Part shown: positions 28,501-35,864 of the stretch, in pieces
Position numbering within the stretch: position 1 is the first letter of the stretch
Layout of the letters: the number at the start of each line of letters is the position of its first letter
Assembly: GCF_000485595.1 (NCBI RefSeq)
Contig: NW_014577117.1
Span: 370,495 to 406,358 of the forward strand
Direction of reading: 5' to 3'
Length of the DNA: 35,864 nucleotides
Source of the DNA: Priapulus caudatus
Taxonomy: Eukaryota > Priapulida > Priapulimorpha > Priapulimorphida > Priapulidae
Position numbers and translations under genes: made by a program
Notes under the pieces: generated by a model
The model's database searches: none
What the model was told of the DNA's origin: nothing
The model's input: the letters and a program-made list of their open reading frames with translations, nothing else

Positions 28501-29148
28501 TATAGTGGACCACTGTATAACAGCTACTTAAGGAAATCCCAAAATCGAACTTTCGAGATTGAGTCCGTTTTATCGAGTAGTTTTCGCTGCACAGCGTTGA
28601 CTGAAGTTCACTCATTCTATGCGTGCCCACTCGACGGACTATACGTAACACCTATACGTAGCAAAACCTGCCCACTGACCCCTTTGATACGCGCCTATAA
28701 CTGCACGAGAATAATAAGCGAGGGAATGATATATACGCGCACAATTACTGCACGGTTCGTCGCCGTAAACGTTTGCTGTGGCCCACAAACGCTCACGTTT
28801 AAAGTCTCACGCGACACGCGCTGCTGCGGGCGGTTTATACCGTTAACCGACTAGCAATGCGTGCGTACGATCGGAAACCTGGCGATCGCGAGCGACTCGC
28901 AGCATCTGCGCATGCGCGCGCGCTGGTATCGAGGCTGCCTGTGCTAATGGTGCTAGAAAACTGTGCTGATGACCTGCGCTGTGGGTGAGCCTCAAGTTCA
29001 CGGCCTTAATCCGACGCTAGTCGACTCGCCTGAGCTGCCACAGACTGTTTCGATATATGATCAGTATCATAGCCGATATTAGATAATAGCACGCCATATT
29101 TGTAACACTTCTCTTCCCCCCTTTCGCTCACGCACAATATATATATTT

Positions 29149-29370
29149 AGCGAGAGAGAGAGGAGAGAGAGAAGAGAGAGAGAGAGAGGAGAAGAGAGAG
29201 AGAGAGAGAGATGAGAGAGAGAGAGATGTGTGTGTGATTGTGTGTGTTGTGTGTGCGTGTGCGTGTGTGCGTGTGCCGTGTGCGCTGTGCGTGTGCGTGT
29301 GCTGTAGTGCGTTGTGCGTGTTCGCGTGTGCGTGTGGTGTGCGTCGTGCGTGTGCTTGCTGCGCGCCGCG

Positions 29371-29402
<32 letters not shown>

Positions 29403-29422
29403 TGTGTGTGTGTGTGTGTGGT
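29149..29422. repeat. GA then GT/GC compound microsatellite
   Basis: (GA)n at 29149-29226 passes into GT with GC steps to 29422. Confidence 0.93.
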
Positions 29423-29497
29423 GCTTTGGCTGTCCTTTAGTTTACTTCTCTTATTTCTATCTTAGCACGTTGTTACCGCCACGTTCGCCGCGAACGA

Positions 29498-29636
29498 TGT
29501 CAGATCCATCATAAACACTTATGAGCATCATAAATCTGAATTGCTATAATCGTTACACGGCACTTTTAGTGCAAATGTTATAAACATTTATTTTAAGCTT
29601 ATGATGTCACAGCTATTTATGATGTTTCTGACGGAC
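29498..29636. mobile_element. Possible short inverted-repeat element
   Basis: TGTCAGATCCATCATAAACA on the left and the reverse complement of the right end (CCGTCAGAAACATCATAAAT) are imperfect inverted repeats, sharing the GTCAGAAACATC core with 31438-32138. Age and boundaries are uncertain. Confidence 0.4.
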
Positions 29637-30245
29637 CCCGGATCATTGTATTGCAAGTAAGCGCAATGACTAAGCGCAATGATCAATCGTTTGTAATAAA
29701 AATTGCAATTGTGATTTTAGTAAATAACCAATTTGTTCATTATTACGTAAAGTGAGAATTGATGCAATCTTGGTCCATAAAGTATAATTTATTCGTTTCT
29801 TAACTATTACTTCCGTGCAAAAGCGTAATAATTGATTCGTATTCAGCAATAGCCCTGGGCGCACATGTCGGGGTGTGGGTTCCACATTGAGCCCGCGAAC
29901 AGCATCACAAGTTACACCCCAAGGAACGAAGGGGACGCGTCGAGGAACGCAAGCTCACACAATTGCGTTTGTGACAATCGCCACTAGTCGTTCCCTTCGT
30001 GCGTAACCGTTTGCCTGCGGCCGTGTTTGCTCGAACGCGATTACGCGCTCGCGGTCGGCGCTCGGAAGTCTAGATTCGTTCGTTCACGTTCGTTGTTAGG
30101 CTGTCACTGCGATCACAATGTTCGCCCCGAAATCTGTTTGATTTAAGGTTTCGCAAAATGCGCTCGGCAACAATAGTAGCCTATAGCCGTTTGTTAGGCG
30201 CTAAACATAGTTGTTCTATTACGGCCTGCGCACAAAACGTAGCCC

Positions 30246-30325
30246 TTATATATGAAACAGTGCTAGGAGTGTGGCTTGCACATAAAACAACGTATCTGTT
30301 ATATATGAAACAGTGCTAGGAGTGT
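30246..30325 (+). repeat. 53-bp period tandem repeat
   Basis: The 27-bp block starting TTATATATGAAACAGTGC occurs at 30246-30272 and 30299-30325, each preceded by CACA(A/T)AAA-type sequence. Confidence 0.9.
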
Positions 30326-30626
30326 ATATCGGTATCGCCTAACGACCGAGTTTGCTAGTTGTTGCAATATAAATATGTAATAGAGACACTAGTCTAACTA
30401 GTCTATTATTTCTATGGTTGTTGCACGCCTTCACATTGAATTGATATGGAATAATAATAGAACGTCTGTTATTAACAATATGTGTTTAATGGGAGTAAAG
30501 AACTTCGGATAGGTTCGTCCGAGATTCAGTGAGTAGAAGGAGTAAAGATTTGCACTCGAGCTGCGAACAGATAGCTAGTCAGATGGCTAGTCATAGCCTG
30601 CGAGAAGAACCTGCTACTCAACAAAT

Positions 30627-30845
30627 ATCCCACCCGTTCACTGGCCATCGTTCGCTCAACCCAAATTCGCCTATATCGTAGAGGAGTTAGCAGAATTTCA
30701 CGACTCTACGAGATTCCGTGAAATACTCACCACACCATCATCCCACCCGTTCACTTATCACTGTTCGCTCCACCCAAATTTGCCTATATCGTAGCGGAGT
30801 TAGCGGCATTTCTTAACTCTACGAGTTTCCATGTAATACACACTA
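30627..30845 (+). repeat. 113-bp tandem duplication
   Basis: Units begin ATCCCACCCGTTCAC at 30627 and 30740 and share CCTATATCGTAG, GGAGTTAGC and CTCTACGAG, with about 15% divergence. Confidence 0.88.
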
Positions 30846-31135
30846 CTATCACTGTGTATCATGTACCATAGATACTCGATTTGTTGTTACATATAGACAC
30901 TTGACCCGCGAGCACATGCCCGTACCTGCGTTCTTCTGTCATATCTAATCCCATCTTAACGGCGCGGGAACAGGTCGACAGTAATGTAAACAGGAATGAT
31001 GCTATAAATCCCGTCCGTCCGTCCCCGACCCTTCCCTATGTACAACCAAACTATCTACGATTACTAATTCAATGTAACATCTGTACAACATGTGTAAAAG
31101 AGACGTTACAGTAACGCGGTAATCGTGTGATGGTT

Positions 31136-31187
31136 TCAGGAGTATCATAATATAGATGTCTATATAATAATATTATGACACTCCTGG
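31136..31187. repeat. Imperfect hairpin
   Basis: CAGGAGTATCATAATAT pairs with ATATTATGACACTCCTG with few mismatches, directly beside the 16-bp minisatellite. Confidence 0.75.
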
Positions 31188-31342
31188 TGGTATTACGTCG
31201 TATTTCGGCGTGATGGTATTTCGGCGTGATGGTATTTCGGCGTGATGGTATTTCGGCGTGATGGTATTTCGGCGTGATGGTATTTCGGCGTGATGGTATT
31301 TCGTTCAATGGTATTTCGGCGTGATGGTATTTCGTTCAATGG
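31188..31342 (+). repeat. 16-bp minisatellite
   Basis: About nine units of GGTATTTCGGCGTGAT; two end in the variant TTCGTTCAATGG. The units are contiguous with no spacers, and the array abuts the 96-bp repeat. Confidence 0.95.
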
Positions 31343-31438
31343 AGGAAGCGCACTCTCCTCGGAAATCCGGAGAAATCCGGATTCGACTTCTTGCATCGGT
31401 TGGGTGGGTGTGGGAGTTGGTAGAGGGGTTACTGGGGG
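31343..31438 (+). repeat. 96-bp dispersed repeat, copy 2
   Basis: Identical to 20768-20863. The identity ends where an inverted-repeat element begins. Confidence 0.95.
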
Positions 31439-32138
31439 GCCGTTGTCAGAAACATCGTAAAGTTAATGCTAATGTTAATGCTACGATAACACTTACGACT
31501 AATGTTAATGCTACGAGAGTAGCGTTGACAGAAACACATCGTAGCTATTAGAAAACTTACGATAACAGGAACTTCATCATTTCATGTCACAAGGCTGATG
31601 ATTGGATGAGAATCGATCACAAAATTCAAATTCATACACATTTATTGTACATCACAGTTATTTATACATATTATGATGGCTAACCACATATAAATAATAT
31701 TTGATGAAAAACGACGTGGTCATGAATTTATTCTGCACAACAAGACAAATTCTCACACTGTAACACGAGACGCGAGAGTCGTGGCAAGTGGCAAAGTAGT
31801 TCAAACAAGAGAACAAATGCCATACGCCATTTGTAAATGTTTTGTTTTATTATCGGTAGATAATGAATGATTTTGACGTGTTTTTTAAGAAAAACACAAA
31901 TTTTATTCATTATTATAAAATATAATATCACTATAATTGTAATTCGTAGTGTAAATGTGTTATTTTCATCTTAATATTAAAGTTACGAGAAGGTCTGGGC
32001 TCTCGTAATGTTAAGAGAATATTTTCGAGGATTTTTCATTCTCGTAACTTTGCGATGTTTCTGTAAACGGTTTATGAGTGGAAGTTAATGTTAAGACTAA
32101 TTAATGTTAAGACACATTTTGTTTCTGACAACGGGCCC
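31438..32138. mobile_element. Non-autonomous inverted-repeat element of about 0.7 kb
   Basis: The left end GGGCCGTTGTCAGAAACATC and the reverse complement of the right end (GGGCCCGTTGTCAGAAACA) match closely. Subterminal GTTAATGTTAATG-type repeats occur near both ends on opposite strands. No transposase frame. The target duplication is unclear because of the G and C runs at both edges. Confidence 0.65.
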
Positions 32139-32451
32139 CTGATCTTTAATTGATTAGTTATTAATAATCTGAATCTTTACTTATTTGGCGGGGTTGGCAG
32201 TGTGTGGGTGGAGTGTTGATTCTAGTTATCATTAAGATAGAGTGGGTGTGAGTGAACCTTTAATTAATTGCACAGTCGGTAGAGACGGGTTAGTTACTGC
32301 TTGAATGCAGGCAATCTCAGTCATTCATCATTCCGGTAAATACCTATCCCTGTACACGTGTAACCACCACAGATTCACAGTTTGTGTAAGATACATTATC
32401 AGTGATAATTTCATATATTTTTCCTAATAAATAAAGCAATCGCATATTTTA

Positions 32452-32453
<2 letters not shown>

Positions 32454-32489
<36 letters not shown>
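32454..32489. repeat. TA microsatellite
   Basis: About 17 TA units directly before direct-repeat copy 2. Confidence 0.93.
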
Positions 32490-32491
<2 letters not shown>

Positions 32492-32891
32492 CGTATGCGT
32501 TGCACCGTTTCCTGTGTCGGTGTCCGTTCCTCCCGGGAGAACGTGAAGACGCGCCGTACTTGTTGTCTGCGCGTGATGTAAATATGGAGACGTTCTTGTG
32601 TCTGCGCATGGCTGCCCACACATGGGGGGCAAAAGCGCAGAATAATGTTCAACGACCTGCCCACCCACGTCCGCATTTAAAAGGAAGGAGGGTGTAAATC
32701 TGCGTGCGTGATACCAATACAAACAGACACCAATACGTACGCAGTCTGGACATTTATGATAATGAATGAGCGAATGAATGTTTATGAATGTTAATTATAT
32801 GAATGTGTAAGCGATTAATGAACCTTGATGCAGGAACATGTCCGGCTAGATGGCATGGGAATATAATATACTAACGTCGCGTGTCAAACAA

Positions 32892-33027
32892 GGGGCCCAC
32901 TGTTAAAAACATCAGAAATAGCTATGACATCATCGTCTTATCTTTTCAAGTGAAGTGTCGTGCAGCGGTTATGACGTTTTAGACTTATGATAGTCGTAAG
33001 TATTTATGACGTTTCTGACAACGAACC
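32892..33027. mobile_element. Short inverted-repeat element inside the direct repeat, copy 2
   Basis: Counterpart of 23412-23546. The right end reads GTTTCTGACAACGAACC, closer to the TTGTCAGAAAC terminus seen at 31438, so this copy may preserve the original end better. Confidence 0.45.
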
Positions 33028-35744
33028 TCAGTGCTTCCTTACTAACCCGTTCACACTTCGCATCGACACTCTTGTGATGTCGGCAAGGATGTCTCAAGCT
33101 CGTAATCGTTATCGGGGACAGCAATACGATCACCGACATGGTTCGGTATATACTCGTGTATAAAGATATAGATTCGCGTGACTGAACGAACGAAATGCCT
33201 AAAACATGTAGTTATTTTTTACCGTACTATTTCAATGGCCTAAGATTGTTGTTTGAATACAGACGGCGCTCTCGCGTTAAAGTGCAGTGCGAGCGACGAT
33301 TAGTGAAGGCCGCGGGGAATGACTATACATAATGTCTACTTACGCTACGAATATGGAATTTTATCATTAAATCAGGAGTGAATAAATACCATTTTGTTTT
33401 TATTCACTTCTGATTAAACGTTTACGTAAGCAAGCATGCGGACAGCTACCAAACGTAAGCATGTGAACGGATACAGTGCGCATGAGCAACGATTTGCAAT
33501 GATCGGAAGTTTGTTAATTGACAATGCCAATTAAATATCGCCCGGAGTTTATTTCGTATGTACTATATCATAAATACATGTATATCTCAGAGATATGTAT
33601 ATCTAAGAGAGATATACTTATGTTCATGACTATATATAGTCATGTACGTATTTTAGCATGTCGAGAATTCCTTTAATCAAATGTAGGTTGCAGAAATCAA
33701 ATCGTTCGGGGTACATGTTTTATATTCATTAGAGAGTTGTGTGTAAAAGTGTAAGCGTATATCTGTACTTGTACGTACAGACCGTATTGACGGACAGCCA
33801 GACGAACAGAAGTCCTATAGAGTCGATGTGAATAAATATACGGTGAAATAAAGGGGCCTCGAATTAAGCATTATAAATAGTAATTATCATTAGGAATTAT
33901 GTCACCTGTATGTTTCTTACTGTTCAGCAGTGGAAAATGTCGTGTCTACATATTGATAAATAAACAACATTTGTATTTTAAGTACACGCTTCTTCGTTTC
34001 TGTTCGACAATTTATCAAACAATTGAAGTTATCTGGGCATAATTCATTCCATAATGTTTGACCAGCACTACGACCCTTCTACCGTACCTATCTAGCTCTA
34101 CTCTTTCTTTCTCATCCCTTCTTTTTCTCTCTCTCTCTCTCTCCCTCTCCATCTCCATTTCCTCCTCTCTCCCTCCCCTCCCCTATCTCCCTCTCCCCAT
34201 CTCCTATCTGACTTTGTTTGTTCGGTGTCCCGCCACTGGTTCGTCTAGTCTCTATAATTACTTGAAATATAACTACTTAAATTTTCATCACAGTTTATTG
34301 CTTTATATACGAGATTTTGTGTTTGGCGAAAATTTCTTTATATAGATTAGCATATGCAGTGTAGGCGATTAGGGCTTCCGACCATCTATAACAAGATGAT
34401 GGATCGTTATAATTATAATTATACTACTGTATGCTCGGGTAGCGAAGCTAGATGTAATGAAACGTGAATGGGGCATTACTTGATAAACGGAATAGCAGAT
34501 ACGTCATACTCATTAAGCGCATATATACGAACGTTTATCCATGCTGCATAGTTACGCTCGCATGCACATGCACTTATGTAAACTGATCAATTCTAACGTG
34601 ACAAAAATTGTGTAGTGATTTCCAACTTTATACAAAGTAGATGGCAGCACATTATCCGTGAACGAGAAAGCATTACCTTTGCAATGTCATTTAAATCTGT
34701 AATACATAGTGGGAGGCGACCTTAAATGGAAAATCGATATCAAAACCACATATGTTCGTAAATTAAACTATATACATCATATACATAGTCCAGCACATTG
34801 TGCTCTTTTGCTTAGAATTGTGAAACTTTGCACACGCATAATACATAGTTCCTGAAGATTTTCTGATATAGTGCCAATTGAACAGCGTAACCTGGTGGCG
34901 TACAGCGCTCCTTGGCGGGTTAACGGGTATTTTGTTACACTACTCTTTGGGTTTTGGCTATAATTTCAATAATACTCATCCAATTTATTCCAGAAGTAGC
35001 TCATAAGATTTGTAGATATCTATACTAATATTATAGAAACAATTTATTGAGTATGGTTATCTTTGAGTTGTAATAAAATAATGTTGAAGCAATAAAATTG
35101 TCAAAAAAATGAAAATTTTCTTTCCACTAGTAAATTAAATGACCGATATATCAAACATTATCCAGTCTGCATGAGCATGCTATATGTCAAAATATTCCTC
35201 ATTTAGTAGGCGAATCCACTATGTTAACAAGACTGCAGTAACGATGATTTTTGACATATCGGTCATTTAATATGTAAGTTTTTATTATTTTTAACTATTT
35301 CATTGTTTCAAGTTAACCTTATTTTATTACAACTTAAAGATAACTACACTCAGTAAATTGCTTTTAGAATAATAGTATAGATATCTACGAATCATGTGAG
35401 CTAATTCGTGAATAAATTGGATGAGTATTATTGAAATTATAGCTAAAACCCTAAGAGTATTATAACGCAATACCCGTTAACGTCACAGAGGCGCTGTACG
35501 CCAACAGATGGCGCTGTTTATTTGGCACTATATCAGAAATTCTTCAGGACCTCATGTAGTACGCGTGTGCAAAGTTTCACAATTCTAACCAAAAGTCCAC
35601 AATCCATGTGTTTATCCGCTGGACCTAACATGCGTGCGGCGGCACAAATTTATAGACCTAGTGTTCTTGTTGTTGTTATGCATGAAGATTTTTTTTAAGT
35701 TGAAAATTCGTGTTAATCACGCACGTATTGAAATTAAATTCTTA

Positions 35745-35864
35745 ATATTAATTATAATAATATAATATATAATATAATAATAATAATAAATAATAAAGAT
35801 AATAATTAATAAATAATAATAATTATAATTATTATAATTATATATATTAATAATATAATATATA
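35745..35864. repeat. AT-only low-complexity end of window
   Basis: TAATAT and AATAAT units with almost no G or C. Confidence 0.9.

Larger units (their letters stand above)
26599..32490. other. Gene-free region between the two direct-repeat copies
   Basis: Only microsatellites, small tandem duplications and inverted-repeat elements were found; these are listed separately. 29880-30110 is CpG-rich without an associated reading frame. No tRNA, rRNA or protein gene was recognised. Confidence 0.6.
32491..35864 (+). repeat. 3.5 kb direct repeat, copy 2 (reaches window end)
   Basis: Second copy of 23005-26598 in the same orientation, about 6% shorter between anchors. It runs into AT-only sequence at the window end, so its boundary is unknown. 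Confidence 0.9.

Noticed and set aside
28597-28854. 85-codon plus-strand frame
   Set aside because: No recognised domain, no splice support, not better than chance for this base composition.
31188-31342. CRISPR-like array
   Set aside because: Units are contiguous 16-mers without unique spacers, and the genome is eukaryotic; a minisatellite.
34058-34345. 95-codon Ser/Leu frame
   Set aside because: Translation of the polypyrimidine tract; the homologous stretch in the other copy does not keep the frame.

Overview
The window is animal nuclear DNA. It holds one recognisable protein-coding gene on the + strand, with ten GT-AG spliced exons spread over about 20 kb (2339-22202). The surroundings are rich in microsatellites, terminal-inverted-repeat elements and segmental duplications. 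The intron-rich gene, its zona pellucida (ZP) domain with furin site and membrane anchor, and the dense CA/GT/TA/TGAG microsatellites fit an invertebrate. The cysteine layout and the 'FKFPD..VYFEC' type C-terminal half resemble cuticular ZP proteins of ecdysozoans, but the species cannot be fixed from sequence alone.

Layout. 1-442 is a dispersed repeat (family A), cut by the window edge. 443-2338 is CpG-rich and microsatellite-rich upstream DNA with no supported gene. Exon 1 (2339-2371) encodes the start of a signal peptide. Intron 1 (6.4 kb) contains copy 1 of a 1.1 kb repeat (family B, 4537-5632). Exon 2 (8795-12197) encodes a 1,134-residue low-complexity ectodomain rich in Gln, Gly, Ser and Arg. 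Intron 2 (12198-13773) is almost wholly made of an inverted family A copy followed by a family B copy. Exon 3 (13774-14814) continues the Arg/Ser/Gly repeat array and a linker. Exons 4-9 (16180-21346) encode the ZP domain and the furin site. Exon 10 (21967-22202) encodes the membrane span, a short cytoplasmic tail and the stop. All exon phases match, and the joined CDS is 5,664 nt, i.e. 1,887 residues plus stop.

22203-35864 has no supported gene. It contains two copies of a 3.3-3.5 kb direct repeat (23005-about 26598 and 32491 to the window end) that differ mainly by small indels, plus several inverted-repeat elements, tandem repeats and microsatellites.

The best candidate for something new is intron 2. 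The coding repeat into which it is set also exists uninterrupted elsewhere in the gene. Comparison suggests that about 1.57 kb of repetitive DNA landed inside a coding repeat and became an intron by using a GT and an AG already present in the coding sequence, at a cost of only three codons. The same latent donor, in the same phase, lies in other units of the array.
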